From contig OZ022509.1 of assembly GCA_963989385.1 (NCBI GenBank), positions 78,328,667 to 78,392,666 on the forward strand: DNA of 64,000 nt, written 5' to 3'. A model generated the notes under the pieces. It saw only the letters and a list, made by a program, of their open reading frames with translations, ran no database searches and had not been told where the DNA came from. How positions within the stretch are numbered: position 1 is the stretch's first letter; each line of letters starts with the position of its first letter. The translations under genes and the position numbers were made by a program. This stretch comes from Ctena decussata. Its lineage: Eukaryota > Mollusca > Bivalvia > Lucinida > Lucinidae. Below are positions 10,975-22,876 of the stretch, piece by piece.

Positions 10975-11285
10975 CCCACTCGCGTACTGAGAGAACCGCA
11001 AACTCTGGCTTCTGATTGGTTGAGGTGGATTCGCGATTTTCGCGTTTTCTACGTCATAGGCAAACGCAAATGAGTGTCCCTGATTGGTTGATATTTTCTT
11101 CGCGAAATCTGAGTCAAAACGCGTTTTTACGGGTTTCAGGTAATCCGAGTTGATTGGCTATTGGGAAAACGCGTTTAACGCGTGTGTACGCGCATCAACG
11201 AGTTCCGAAACGCGTTTCATACACACGCGCGAGGAACGCGTTCGAAACGCGTTCAAAACGCGAAAAGTGTACGGTTTTGCGCTGC
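10975..11285. promoter_or_regulatory. CpG-rich cluster of ACGCGT and ATTGG motifs
   Basis: Three inverted CCAAT boxes (GATTGG at about 11013, 11080 and 11150) are followed by a run of ACGCGT palindromes between 11115 and 11265, many as AAACGCGTTT. A TACGTCATA CRE-like site lies at about 11050. CpG density is far above that of the surroundings. This looks like an unmethylated promoter or a transposon promoter. Which gene it would serve, and in which direction, is not visible. Confidence 0.4.
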
Positions 11286-11417
11286 CGGTACTGTACTGCA
11301 AGCACAGTAGGCCCTTACCCTACAATGTTCCAAATTAGTAGGACATTCCGGCACTGGAAGTTACACACTGCACCATCGCACCACCCGACCACCCTCGAGC
11401 TACTCGTAATACAATGA

Positions 11418-11735
11418 AATCCCATATACCGCTTTTCAAACCCAAAGGGAAAGACACACATACATGTACATAAATCAGTCAACCGAACGAACATCTCTTC
11501 CAAAACTGGTGGTCAACCAGCCTCCTTAACTGAAAACAAAATTAACATCTGTCTTACCTATTTTCTGTTTTAAATTACAAAAAAGCAAAATGCGCAGCTA
11601 TTCAGGTGACAATATTGCTCGAAGACCACAGAAAAGCGGTCATAAGAACACGCAACAGTAATGAACCACAATAGAGGTATCACCTTGGAACGATCGGTAA
11701 TAGATTACTGGGGTGTGTGGGGAAGGTTAAATAGA
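11418..11735 (+). repeat. B-family fragment, left part
   Basis: Contains AAATCCCATATACCG, AAACCCAAAGGGAAAGA and the closing TGGAACGATCGGTAATAG/ATTACTGGGG segment that recurs at 22.5, 50.4, 51.9 and 53.2 kb (plus) and 26.8 and 41.8 kb (minus). Interrupted here by the hairpin element that follows. Confidence 0.7.
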
Positions 11736-12085
11736 GGATCTTACATGAGTACTCATGTATTATTGAATTTATTAAACGAGTTGGGGAAAAAGATAAGATG
11801 CGAGGCTCTGCCGAGCATCTTATCGTTTTCCCCAACGAGTTTAATAAATTCAATAATACAGGAGCACGAATGCAAGATTCTATTTATCATATGACACTAA
11901 AATTGCATTTTATTAGCAAATTTTACACTAAAACGTCGCGATTTCGCCATTATAAAACGCAACGTTTTAATGGACGTCAGCGTATAACGTTACGACGTAA
12001 TTTGCATATTTAATCCACTAGTGGATTATCGTTTTTAATGCATGGCTTTATTACACTCTCAGATGCGACGTCATATGATAAACTA
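11736..12085. mobile_element. foldback MITE with CRE-like motifs, copy 1
   Basis: Inserted in a B copy: B text stops at GGTTAAATAG and resumes with TGTTACTGGATCCAAACC. A 104-nt hairpin at 11756-11859 opens the insert. Its right half holds GACGTCAG, CGACGTAA and GCGACGTCAT. The elements at 21058-21276 and 48716-49112 have the same plan. Exact ends and target duplication are not resolved. Confidence 0.55.
11756..11859. repeat. 104-nt inverted repeat
   Basis: TGTATTATTGAATTTATTAA at the left end is the exact inverse of the right end, and the arms continue inward through GTTGGGGAAAA and GATAAGATGC to a GAGGCTCTGCCGAG loop. There are only a few mismatches in about 45 bp. Confidence 0.85.
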
Positions 12086-12450
12086 GTGTTACTGGATCCA
12101 AACCCACCACTGCTTCCGCAGTCCTTGGACACATCCAGCTATCTGTTTCAGCCACAAAAACGTTTCCTTTACAACTATATCTTTGCAGGAAACAAAAACA
12201 AAAAACACATGGAGACATATGATGAATCTGCGATGAGAACTCAACAGAAACAACGTTGTGTTACACCTGAGCGATCTCTGTGGTGTCTGACAGCGCAACT
12301 GATATTGAGACAAAAGATTTCCACTAGTTGAAGCCCGATGGCCAAGCAACAGACGAACCCTTCCACATATGGTTCTACTCTTGAAGGTAACACTTTGCTC
12401 CTAGGTAAGCAAGTTCGTCCTTTAAATGTTGACCACAAATCAGAATGGTC
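12086..12450 (+). repeat. B-family fragment, right part
   Basis: TGGATCCAAACCCACC is followed by ACATGGAGA..., AACTCAACAGAAACAACG and AAGCCCGATGGCCAAGCAACAGACG. The same order occurs at 22560-22870, so this is the continuation of the B copy broken at 11735. Confidence 0.65.
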
Positions 12451-12661
12451 AACTCTGTAAGGCAGAATTTGTAGAAACAGCGATAACAGTTTCTTCTAGG
12501 TTTTTAAAGCTGAGCACAACTGAGAATGGGGTGAACTGTTAAAGGAAGAATTTGTAACAATTGCCTCTATCTAAGGTACAATAAGCATCTGCATACCTTT
12601 TCACGGCTGATATAAAGCTGGTCACACGTACTTAACAAACTCAAAAATAATGAAATGTTAA

Positions 12662-13335
12662 GAGCCATTCTCTGTAATGACTTAAATTTTTACATAGGGC
12701 CGTGGCACGCATAGTCACCGATTTTGCTCAAACTTTCCTATATTACTTATTGTGACACAAAAACAAGATAACAACATCAGTTTCATTCCAAAGCATGCCC
12801 GTTGCCATGGCAACAGCAGCTATACATTTTGGGAAAAAATGTGCTGAAAAATGTCCTAAAATGGGCAATTTTTCAACAAATATATTAACTTTCAAATGCA
12901 TGACAAGCTCTAATTTCTTTCTACCTACAAATAACTTGTTCACACTAACTTTAAAAAAGAAATTAAAAAATTATTTGGAAACCCTCTGTGGTCATCAGGC
13001 TCAAGCAAAGTGGGTGGGGGTTTCCATATATGGCAAAAATCCAATTTCACACATCTTTAAGGACATTTCGAGAGTTCTTGCGGCCTCGTCAATATATGTG
13101 TGCACCGTCCTCCTACAGAACAGTGTTCTGTGAATATGTTTCTGGAAAAACATGCTTGGGAAAGTACACTTCCTGAAGCGTTATCATAGCAACAATAAGT
13201 GTACCGTTGCAAAAAGCAAGTCCATAGGGGTACAGTCCTTGTAATGTCAAATCATCATAGTTTATGATCATATTTGTTTCTATATTTTGAAACTCATTTT
13301 ACAATATATTTATCTTCTATAAACTATGGACATTT
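12662..13335 (+). repeat. left subterminal arm of the foldback element
   Basis: Mirrors 18290-18933. An open frame of 112 codons (12795-13133) lies here, but it is inside the inverted arm, starts in the GTTGCCATGGCAAC palindrome and matches nothing I recognise, so it is not called a gene. Confidence 0.7.
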
Positions 13336-13339
13336 TGTT

Positions 13340-14360
13340 GGTTTCTCTTATCAAGGTCAAGGTCACAGAAACAATAAAAACTGCTAAAATGCGTATGTTT
13401 TTTTTCATATTATGTGTTCTGTATCAACCATATATTGCAGCAATGGCTTTGAACCTTGTCATTATCTGACATATTACAGAAACTTTCAAATACACATACA
13501 GTTGGGTTTACTCAGGAAGATACAAGGTCAAGGTCAAGGTCACACAAACAAGAACAAATGCTACAAATACATATTTTTTTAAACGTTTTGTGTCCTATAT
13601 GAACAATAAATTGCAGCAATGTCTTTCTATTTGGAATTTATTTAATATATAACAAAAGCTTTCAAACAAACAACTTTCCTCCAGAAGCATCCAATTTCAA
13701 GGTCAAGGTCAAGGTCACAGAAACAAGAAAAATACTAAAAGTGCGTATTTTTCTCATATTTTGTGTTCTGTATCAACAATATATTGCAGCAATGTCTTTG
13801 TACCTGGCCTTTATCTAACACATTACAATAGCTTTCAAATACACATATAGCTTGTTTCATTCAGAAACCTCCAAGGTCAAGGTGCAACATTTTGTGTCAT
13901 ATATCAACAATATACTGCAACAGTGCCTTTGCAGTTGGCATATGTTTAATATGTTACAAAAGCTTCAAGCAAACAACTTTTCTTCAGTAGCCTCTAAGGT
14001 GAAGCTCAAGGTCAGAGAAAGAAGGAAAAAATGCTAAAAGTGCATATTTTTTTCTCATTTTTTTTATGTTCTGTATCAAAATATATTGCAGAAATATCTT
14101 TGTACCTAGTCTTTGCCTACTATATTACAATAGCTTTCAAATACACATACAGCTAGTTTCCTTTAATAAACTCCAAGGTCAAGGTCAAGGTTACAAAAAC
14201 AAGCGAAAATGCTAAAATGCACAGAATTTCGGTATTTGTGTCCTATATCAACAATACATTGCAGCCATGTCTTTGTAGTTGGTCTTTATTTAGTATATAA
14301 CAAAAGCTTTCAAACAAACAACTTTCTTCCAGTGGCCCCAAAGGGTGAGGCTAAGGACAC
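13340..14360 (+). repeat. 174-bp minisatellite with TCAAGGTCA, left arm
   Basis: CAAGGTCAAGGTCA-type sites occur near 13351, 13525, 13698, 13868, 13996 and 14173. Spacing is about 173-175 bp except for one shortened unit (13868 to 13996). Each unit also has GCTAAAA-TGC, TGTTCTGTATCAAC and AATATATTGCAGCAATG. It is the inverse of the array at 17330-18290. Confidence 0.85.
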
Positions 14361-14363
14361 AGA

Positions 14364-15915
14364 AACAAGAGGCCATGAGGCCCTGAATCGCTCACCTAAG
14401 CAATTGGTCAAGTAGCTCTTACTTATGTCTGAATTTGTCAAAATATAAGTCTTGGGTCAAAAGTCAAAGAATGACCATGACTCATAAATCTCCATGGACT
14501 CATTAAGACACCATATATACCATTTTTATGCCAAAATCTTCAAAACTTTCCATGAAATCTTATGTTCTACCATTTTCCCATATTTGACCATGCCGCAAAA
14601 AAGGTAAAGGTAAACCAAAGGTCATTATTTGAACAATATTGGTAATACTTCAGTACTCCATGCGACTTACCAAGTTTCAAGGTCATCGGTCTATTTGTTC
14701 TTGAGAAAAAAGTATTAAAGTTTTATATGATAAATGGGTATGGCGGCCCGTTCATCATGTGACCTGGACCGTTTGAACAAATTTTCATTCCCTCAACCCC
14801 TGGAGACTTTGCCATTTATGGGCATGGTGGCCATGTTGATTATGTGACCTGGATCGTTTGAACAACGTTTTGTTCTCTCAAGCCCTGGAGGCTCACACAT
14901 GAATTTTGGTTACAATTTGCCCAGTGGCTTTTGAGATGATGTTTGAAAATGTCAAAATATAAGAGACCTGGGTCAAAGGTCAAAGAATGACCTTGACTTT
15001 TTGTACTCATAAACTTCATGTACTCATTAAAATGACTGTATTTTCCAATTTTTCCAAATGTTCAAAACTTACCATGAAACCTTATGTTCTAGCATTTCCA
15101 CATATTTGACCTTGCCATAAGAAAGGTCAAGGTCAACCTTAGATCATCATTTGAACAATCTTGGTAGTACTTAAGTACTTTATGCTACATACCAAATTTC
15201 AAGGCCATTGGTTTATTGGTTCTGCAGAAGATTTTTGAAGCTTTTTACCATATATGGGTGTGGCAGCCATGTTGGTCATGTGACCTGGACCGTTTGAACA
15301 AATTTTTTATCCATCAACCTCTGGAGACTCTATGTGAAATTTGGTTACAATTGGCCCAGTGGCTTTTGAGGAGATGTTTAAAATTGTTGAAACATGAGAG
15401 AAAGAATGACCTTGATCTCTTGTACTCATAAATCTTCATGTACTCAGTAAGATGGCTGTACGCACCAATCTTTAGCCCAAAATCTTCAACGGTTTCCAAG
15501 ATATCATATGTTCTAGCATTTTTCCATATAAAAGCACAAGGAAGCACATTTGACCTTACCGTAAAATACAGTCAAAATCAGCCCAATGTCATAATTTAAA
15601 CAATCTTGGTAGTACTCGCTTACCCGATGCTCCATACCCAGTTTCAAGGCCATCTGCCTATTGGTTCTGGTGAAGATTTTTAAGGGTTTTTATCATATAT
15701 GGGCGTGGTGGCCATGTTGGTCATGTGACCAGGATGTTTGAACAAATTATCGTTCCTAAGACTCCAGGAGCCTGCATATGAAATTTGGTTACAATCGGCC
15801 CAGGGTTTCAGAGGAGAAGTCATTTGAAATTGTGGACGGACGACAGACGTACGATGGACAACAAAGCCTACCTATACTATAAGCTCCCCTGGAGCCTCTG
15901 GCTCAGGTGAGCTAA
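14364..15915 (-). mobile_element. pearl-like element, AGCTCACC type, copy 2
   Basis: The tail is at the left (AACAAGAGGCCATGAGGCCC, then CGCTCACCT) and the head at the right (ATAAGCTCCCCTGGAGCC... GGCTCAGGTGAGCTAA). The core is the 455-bp unit with GTCATGTGACC, CATATATGGGCGTGG and TTTGAACAA also seen at 43.5-45.2 and 61-63 kb. It lies inside the foldback element and is therefore younger than, or transposed together with, that element. Confidence 0.8.
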
Positions 15916-15979
15916 CCAGAGGACCATTGGTTCTGTAGCTCACCTGAGTCCATTCACCCTCAGCACTCAGGGGTAAGTA

Positions 15980-17215
15980 ACTGAAAGGCAAATTGTACAA
16001 TAAGGCCTAATTTCAAATTTGACTGAGTTGTTATGCTTGTCCTAGTTAATATTAGCAAAATTGATGAAGTTACAATAAAAAAAAAACATGTTTGTAAAAC
16101 TTTATCCTAAATATTGCAGTTACACAGAAGTAAATGACAATTTGCACTTTTCCCAATACAAGTCTATAGAAACTTTAAAATGCCATAGCAATGAAACCAC
16201 GTCAGCAACAATAATAAAAACAATATTTATGTAGTGGCTAATGCCATAAACATGTATGCAGAGAATCAGCTTCATCCCCCTATATGGTTTTTGTGGGAAA
16301 GATTTTTGAATATTGTTTCAAAAATTTTCCTTATGTTGCCATGGCAACGAATCGAATTCAGTGATTTGGACAAAATTAACATGAATCATAGAGTACTACT
16401 CAAGAGACATTTCTTTAGAAAAAAATCCAAATAACTGCAGTGAGGTAGCAAAAAAATGCCAATTTCCATTTTTCCCATTATAAATTAATGGAAACTATAA
16501 GTTGCCATAGCAACCTTACTGCTTAAGCAATTCCCATTAAAAACATTTATGCTATAGAAGCTAGTACTAAGAATCTTTCTGTAAAGTTTGAGCTTTATTG
16601 GCCACATAGTTTCTGCAAAAATGATATTTTAAAATCTTTTCTATTTTTAATGATTTGGTTGCAATGGCAATAAGCCAAATAGTGCAATTTGCATAAATTG
16701 AATGAGAGTGGTTGGTGACTACTCAAGGAACATTTCTATAAAATTTTGTCAAAATACCTGCAGTGACATAGCAATAAATGCAAATTTACTTTTTTCACAT
16801 TATAAGTCAATGGCAATTTAAAGCTGCCATAGCAACCAAACTGCTGAAGAAATTGCCACGAAAAACAATACTTTTACAGAGGAAAGTACTAAGACCTTTT
16901 CTTTGAAGTTTCAGCCTTATTGGTTGCATGGTTTCTGAGGAGATGATGTTTGAATATTTTTTTCTATTTTTAACCATTCGGTTGCCATGGCACCCAGTCA
17001 AATTGTGCTATTAACGTAAATTTCATGTTATTGATAGAGAGCTACTCAAGGAACATTTCCGTAAAAGTTTTGTCAAATCATCTGCAGAGAAATAGCAATA
17101 AATGCAAATTTTCAATTTTTCCCATACAAGTCAATGGAAACTGTACGTTGCCATAGCAACCAAAGTTCTGAAGCGATTTGGATGAAAAACAGTATTATTG
17201 GTTCCCCTTGACTAT
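15980..17215 (-). repeat. 322-bp minisatellite, right arm only
   Basis: GCCATAGCAA recurs at 16182, 16504, 16826 and 17150, a spacing of 322-324 bp. Units share CCATTNTAAGTCAATGGAAACT, TACTCAAGGAACATTTC and ATCTGCAGTGA-like text. There is no counterpart in the left arm, so the foldback element is asymmetric here. Confidence 0.85.
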
Positions 17216-17329
17216 AGATACTAGATATGAAATTTGGTAAGAATGAGCCTTGTCGTTTAAAAGGAGATGTCTACTAAATAAAGACCAAGCACAAATACAT
17301 TTTCTACATTTAATTTTGATACCTAACAC

Positions 17330-18290
17330 AAAATTTTAACAAAAGGTGCATTTTTAGCATTTTTCTTGTTTTTATGGCCTTGCCCTTGACCTTGGAAGAT
17401 TCTGGAGGAAACGAACTGTACATGTATTTGAAAGCTATTGTAATATTCCAAATAAAGACAAAGTATGAATACACATTCTGTATTTACTGTTGATACGGAA
17501 CACAAAATATGAATGAAAGGTGCATTTTAGCATTTTTCTTTTTTTGTGACCTTGACCTTGACCTTGTAAGTTAATGAAAGAAACAAGCTATATGTGCATT
17601 TGAAAGCTATAGTAATATATTAAATAAAGGCCAAGTCCAAAGACATTTGCTCTATTAAGTGTTGATAAAGAACATGAAATGTGAGAAAAATGTGCATTTT
17701 AGCATTTTTCTTGTTTTTGTTACCTTGACCTTGACCTTGGAAGCTACTGCAGGAAACAAGCTATATGTGCTTTACAAAATTATTGAAATATATTAGATAA
17801 AGACCAAGTACAAATACATTTTCTGTATCTACTGTTGATACAGAACATATGATGAACAAAATGGGCATTTTTAGCATTTTTCTTGTTTTTGTGACCTTGA
17901 CCTTGACCTTGGAGGTTACTGGAGAAAACAAGCTATCTGTGCATTTGAAAGCTATTGATATATACTAAATAAAGGCCAAGTAGAAAGACATTATATAAAT
18001 TTACTGTTGATACAGGAAAAAAAATATTAACACTAATGTGCATTTTTTAGAATTTTTCTTGTATTTGTGACCTTGACCTTGACCTTGGCTGTTACTGGAG
18101 AAAGCCAGCTATATGTGTATTTGAAAGTTGTTTTCATTCACTAAATAAAATCCAAGTATAAAGACAATGCTGCAATATTTTGTTGCTAGAGAACACAAAA
18201 GCATAAGGAAAAAAACGCATTTTAGCCATCTTTTCGTGCTTCTGTGACCTTGACCTTGACCTTGAACATAGAAACTAGCAATATGTTGAT
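17330..18290 (-). repeat. 174-bp minisatellite with TGACCTTGA, right arm
   Basis: GCATTTT-AGCATTTTTCTT recurs at 17348, 17522, 17694, 17865, 18040 and 18217 (171-177 bp). Every unit is followed by GACCTTGACCTTGACCTTG, the inverse of the left-arm motif. Confidence 0.88.
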
Positions 18291-18937
18291 ATTTTATAAA
18301 AGACCAATTTACTATTAAGTGTTTTTAAAAATTTAGGAACACATATATTTATAAGATATGATGATTTGACATTTTAAGTATTATTACCCTACATTTTGGA
18401 ATTTTGCGACGGTCCACTTATTGTTGCTATGGTAACGCTTCAGGAAGTATACTTTCCTAGGCATGTTTTTCCAGAAACTTATTCTTGGACTGTTGCTTTG
18501 TTAGATGAAGCTGCACACATATGCCGGTATGGCTGCAAGAATTCTACAAATAACCTTAAAACTGCCTTAAAATAGCCTTTTGCAATATAGCACTACCCCC
18601 ACCCCCACTTTGCCAAAGCCTGATGACATTACAAGCATTCCAAATACAATTCAAAGTTTTGGTGTCGACTCAACGTGAACAAGACATTTACATATGAGAA
18701 GCATTCAGAGTATGTCATTCTTTTTCTAATACATAAATTTGTTAGAAATATGTCTATTTTAGTACAATTTTTACCTCAATTTCTGACAAAATATATAAAC
18801 AGCCGTTGCCATGGCAATGGGCACATGTAGGAATGAAATCGACATGGTTTTCGTGCTTTGGTGTCACAATAAGTAAATAAGGAAAGTTTGAGCAAAATCG
18901 ATGACTATGCGTGGCGCGACTTTTGAATGGCTCTTAA

Positions 18938-19520
18938 ATATTTAATTCACATCTAACAAAATAGAAACTTCTCAAATGATGCTTTCTGAGGGTAATACTT
19001 TTATTCATTTTTCTGAACTGAATTTTACCGCACAACGTGGACAAAATGCATTGACCGTTTTCTGAAAATTTATTGCATGTATATCAAAAACAAATTTAAT
19101 ACCGCGGAACTGTTCAGTCTCGGCAGAAACGGTGCGTTTGAATTTTATTTGATTAAATGTTCCGTTCATGACCTTGGTAAAAGGATGGTCGTAAGATCAT
19201 GAACTCTCTTTCTGTATTCAGAAAACAAAAGCGTTAATTGACAAGGGGTGATAAATGTTTTCATTAATTTTCTATAAATCTTAAACAGACACCTCAATTA
19301 CGTTCATGGAATGACACGTTTTCAATTAACCTGCTCTCGTTTGCAGAGATATCACACTGCATAACCGCTTGTTTTTAGCCGATGCATTTATGTGACCTAA
19401 CATACGACTTGGAAAAACGCACATAACAATTTAGGCTATTTTCTCCTCTCGGCAACGACAATTTCGAAAAACAAGGTTCCAGAGAAAACAACGGTTCAAA
19501 TTGTTATTTGTTTATCCCAA
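18938..19520. other. no gene seen
   Basis: No repeat found elsewhere in the window and no supportable coding region. Confidence 0.55.
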
Positions 19521-20400
19521 ACAAGAACTGTCAGAGGTTCTGACTATAGCCCCGCTGCAACGCTTAATAACGCACTGCCATGTAAAATGAGCAATAAATA
19601 AGTTGCAAAGAAAACTTAAACACATATTTTCATCATTATAGATATGAAATGAAAGAAAAATGGAAAAAATAAAGAATTACTTAAACTAATTACCCCAGTC
19701 CCACAATACAACGTTGATCCGTATACCACATATGAAGTGTCTAGCTAAAATAGATCCTGCGAAAACTGTGACAAATTTACCTTCATACAGATAAAATTGA
19801 TTAATTAAAAGAAGAATAAGAGCAATGTGCCAAATTCTCAACCCCAGGATACAAGAACGCATCATCCATATTTATACCAAGTTTTAAGATTCTTAATTTA
19901 GTACTATTTGAGAAAACTCTTGACACAAATTTTCAATGTTGCAATGCAAAATTGGAATAGAAAGAAAACTGGATAAAAAAGTGAAAGAATAAAAGCAATG
20001 AGCCTGAGTCTCAATCTAACAATACAATCATTCATATATATCTCCATATAAATGCCATGATTGCAGAATGTAGCTCGTACAGTTTCTGAGAAAATTGTGA
20101 CATAAACATACCCTGAAATGACAGAAAAAATAAATAAATGGAAGAATAAAAACAATTAGCCACCTTCTCCATCTCACAATACAATAACTCATTGCTCCTA
20201 TATACACCAAACTTCAAGATTCTAGCTTCAGTTATAGTTCCTGAGAAAACTCTGACACAAATGTTCAATATTAACATGCAAAATACGGAAAGAAAGAAAA
20301 ATAGATAAAAATAGAAGAAAAAAAAGCATAGAGCCCGAGTCTCAATCCCACGATACGATCACTCATTCGCCATATGTATGCCACGTTTGAAGATCCCAAA
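19521..20400 (-). mobile_element. pearl-like element, minus strand, with about 175-bp core
   Basis: AACAAGAACTGTCAGAGGTT at the left end, read on the minus strand, is a GTCAGAACCTCTGAC hairpin followed by AGTTCTTGTT, the same tail form as in the other pearl-like copies. Units with CTCAATC-CACAATACAATCA, GAGAAAACT-TGACA and AGAATAAAA-CAAT start near 19660, 19821, 19995, 20153 and 20328. The head end at the right was not identified, perhaps displaced by the tRNA-like unit. Confidence 0.5.
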
Positions 20401-20450
20401 GGACAAGAAAATATAATCTGCACTATGATGAAAGTCTTATCCGAAAGACC

Positions 20451-20522
20451 GGAGAAGTGGGGAATCGACCTTGCGATCACTGGATTGGTAGTCCAGCGTG
20501 TTTTCCACTAGACTACCGCTCC
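20451..20522 (-). tRNA. tRNA-like unit, Gly(ACC)-type anticodon
   Basis: Read on the minus strand, 72 nt fold as a tRNA. The acceptor GGAGCGG/CTTCTCC pairs at six of seven positions, and the anticodon arm CTGGA-CTACCAA-TCCAG is perfect with anticodon ACC. The T arm has only two good pairs, though its loop resembles a B-box (GGTCGATTCC). Directly downstream at 20391-20440 the text is that of repeat family D, so this is more likely a SINE head or a tRNA pseudogene than an active tRNA-Gly gene. Confidence 0.5.
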
Positions 20523-21057
20523 TAATTTGAATTAAAGTATGTTTTTTTTTTTAAACCAAACAAAACCTCATTTGCGCCAAATTAGGAACGTACTGCATTA
20601 ATATCTAATGTTATTGCATTATTACCTAATGTCATTTATCTATCCCAGCTTCAAATCTTATGGTATATATTTTCCATTTACGTTTTTGTGCAGCCCCGTT
20701 GTTCTTCAATCCATATTGAAATCATTGTCAGAGAAGTTGAATCAATTTATACATGAATGTCGTCTTAGATAGCATTTATAAATACGGCCAAAACGTGCAA
20801 GCAGAGCTAAAAATATCGGTCCTTTAGTTGCTCTAGGGAAATCTATAATAATTTATTATCAATATGTTATCTGAAAACTCAGATTTGTTTAATCTGATAT
20901 CACTCTGAGGAATTTTTTCGACATTCAAGTTTATTGTTATTTATTTTTGTCTTCTTATTTTCATCTAAATCATTTTGTCGCTATTTTCGGAAAACTTACA
21001 TTTTTTCACTGATACGTTTACTGATAAAGGTGACCATTTTCAATATATTTATCCCCG
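20523..21057. other. no gene seen
   Basis: AT-rich, with only short frames and no repeat shared with the rest of the window. Confidence 0.55.
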
Positions 21058-21276
21058 TTCTAATGCACTTATTCACATTTTCATCTTTTAAGGTGTACTT
21101 TTTTGCACCCATTGCAAGCGCTTTCAGCAGCGTAAAACCAAACGTCAGCCAATGAGAAGCGAAGTTTTACAATGACGTCGGGTTTGCGACAGTATATCGC
21201 AGGATATACTGTCGCAAATTTTTGACGTTATCCAATCAGACGTCGCGTTATATTTGTAAGTGCATTAAAATGCGTT
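21058..21276. mobile_element. foldback MITE with CRE-like motifs, copy 2
   Basis: The outer TAATGCACTTA and its inverse TAAGTGCATTA lie near 21060 and 21258. At 21183-21218 a perfect 16-bp stem TTTGCGACAGTATATC with loop GCAG forms the core. Around it are AACGTCAG, ATGACGTCGG, TTGACGTTA, AGACGTCGCG and two CCAAT boxes (GCCAATGAG, TCCAATCAG). Confidence 0.55.
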
Positions 21277-21623
21277 GATGTTTTACATATTGCTCCTACC
21301 GATTAAAGTTATAATGTGTTGTAAAAATAGCCATCAGAGGAGATGGCAAATCCCCGGACCGAAGGCCCCCTCCGCCTTGGTAAACAGGGTGCACTTCAAA
21401 ACGCATATAAATAGTATACTTTCATTCTTTTATGCTCCTGATTGACATTATCCGTTTGACAGATGCATGATGATCTAACACTCAGACCAAAATATTATGC
21501 CAGATTGCTAAAAAGAGGTAAAATCTCAAATAGCAACCATGTAGACAATGTATTGCGTATGATACATTCAACATTTCAAGTTGTGTGAATAACTTCTAAA
21601 GTGCAAGCGCTACAAATCTAATT
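21277..21623. other. no gene seen
   Basis: Nothing recognisable apart from GGACCGAAGGCCCCCTCCGC near 21357. Confidence 0.5.
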
Positions 21624-21678
21624 TTTAGCTCTCTAGTAAGTGAATTTGGACAAAAAATCAAAATCTGAAAAAAAAAAT

Positions 21679-21722
21679 TGTGTGTGTGTGTGGGGGGGGG
21701 GGGGGGGAGGAGGAGGAGGGGG
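21679..21722 (+). repeat. TG / poly-G / AGG microsatellite
   Basis: (TG)n passes into a run of about 16 G and then (AGG)n. It can form G-quadruplex structures on the plus strand and is prone to assembly error. Confidence 0.9.
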
Positions 21723-22277
21723 CAGTGGTGGAGGAGTCACATAGAGTTAGGAACACTAAATTTGTGGAACAGGCCTGGGTTATACAGATATGGAGCAGAA
21801 ACACAAACTGCAGTTCAAACTTCCGAAAGGAAATAACTCGGAAAAGTATGAAGGCAAGAGCTGTCATTCTTGTATGAGACAAATTGTCATGATCTAATCT
21901 CCATATCTGTGAAGTATCATAAAAATATTTTAAAGGGTTTTCGAGTTATGGAGCGGACACGAAATCACACCTAAAACCATCAAGGGGAAATAACTTAAAA
22001 TGTTGGCCGGACACATCAGCTTGACCTGTTCTACATAACTGTGAAGTATCATGAAAATATTCCAAAGGGTATTCAAGTTATGGAGCGGACACGAAATCAC
22101 ACCTAAAACCATCCAGGGGAAATAACTCAAAACGTAAGAAAGCAAGGGTTGTCATTCTTGTTCACGACTCATTGTCAAGATCTGTTCTACATATCTGTGT
22201 AGTTTCAAGAAAATATTCCAAAAGGTATTCAAGTTGTAGAGCGGACACGAAATCATACCTAAAAGTAAAAAGTATGC

Positions 22278-22876
22278 AAAGACCAGGAACTGAAACAATC
22301 AAAATCCAAATCCAGCCCTCAAACCATAGTTGGAAACAACTAAGATTACAAATAATCAAGATACAGAGAACATATGGCCAACCGAGTGAGCAGCTTGTTC
22401 CCAAAAGGTGGCCACTCAGCAACCCAAACCGAACCAAAAATAATAATAACATACATAAGGTAAAACATCACAGAAACTCTGACACCAAAAACAGGCAACA
22501 AAGAACCACAACAGAACTACCGCCTTGGAACGGTCAGTAATGAATTACTGGGGGGGCTTAAATCGATTTTACAGGCCCAACCTCACCCTCAGTTTCTGAA
22601 GTGGTACAAAACATTTAGTTGGTTGTTCGGTTCGCATGATAACCCTCTAACTCGTCAATGAATCATCACGGTAAACACATAAATCAAATTTCAATACCAT
22701 GAAGAAGCAAAGACGAGGACTCAACAGATACAACGGGCCGTCTGACAGGTGGAGATCCCTGTCCTGCCAAACAACCCCACTGGAAATCTGAAGCAAAAGA
22801 AGGTCACCAGTTGAGCCCCGGTGGACCAAGCAACAGACAAAAAGGCTCCGGTCCCAACCAACTAAAATATATAGCT
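22278..22876 (+). repeat. B-family fragment
   Basis: Includes AGACCAGGAACTGAAACAATC, CCGCCTTGGAACGGTCAG, ATTACTGGGGGGGCTTAAA and CCGGTGGACCAAGCAACAGAC in the same order as at 11.4-12.4 kb. On its right it joins the coding remnant on the opposite strand. Confidence 0.75.

Larger units (their letters stand above)
12662..18933. mobile_element. 6.3-kb foldback element between TTAA sites
   Basis: The ends are GAGCCATTC (12662-12670) and its inverse GAATGGCTC (18925-18933), each flanked outside by TTAA. The arms are inverted copies over more than 1.5 kb: CACGCATAGTCA, GCTCAAACTTTCC, GTTGCCATGGCAA, TTCTGGAAAAACATGC and CTTCCTGAAGCGTTA on the left all reappear inverted on the right in mirrored order. 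Both arms carry a 174-bp minisatellite. The right arm has an extra 322-bp array, and a pearl-like element sits near the centre. No transposase is visible. TTAA suggests piggyBac-type insertion, but the terminal sequence is not a classic piggyBac end. Confidence 0.7.

Noticed and set aside
12795..13133. 112-codon frame
   Set aside because: It sits in the inverted arm of the foldback element, begins in a palindrome and resembles no protein.
22172..22540. 122-codon plus-strand frame
   Set aside because: It starts in a core unit of element C and continues into B-family DNA, crossing an insertion boundary; it cannot be a conserved gene.
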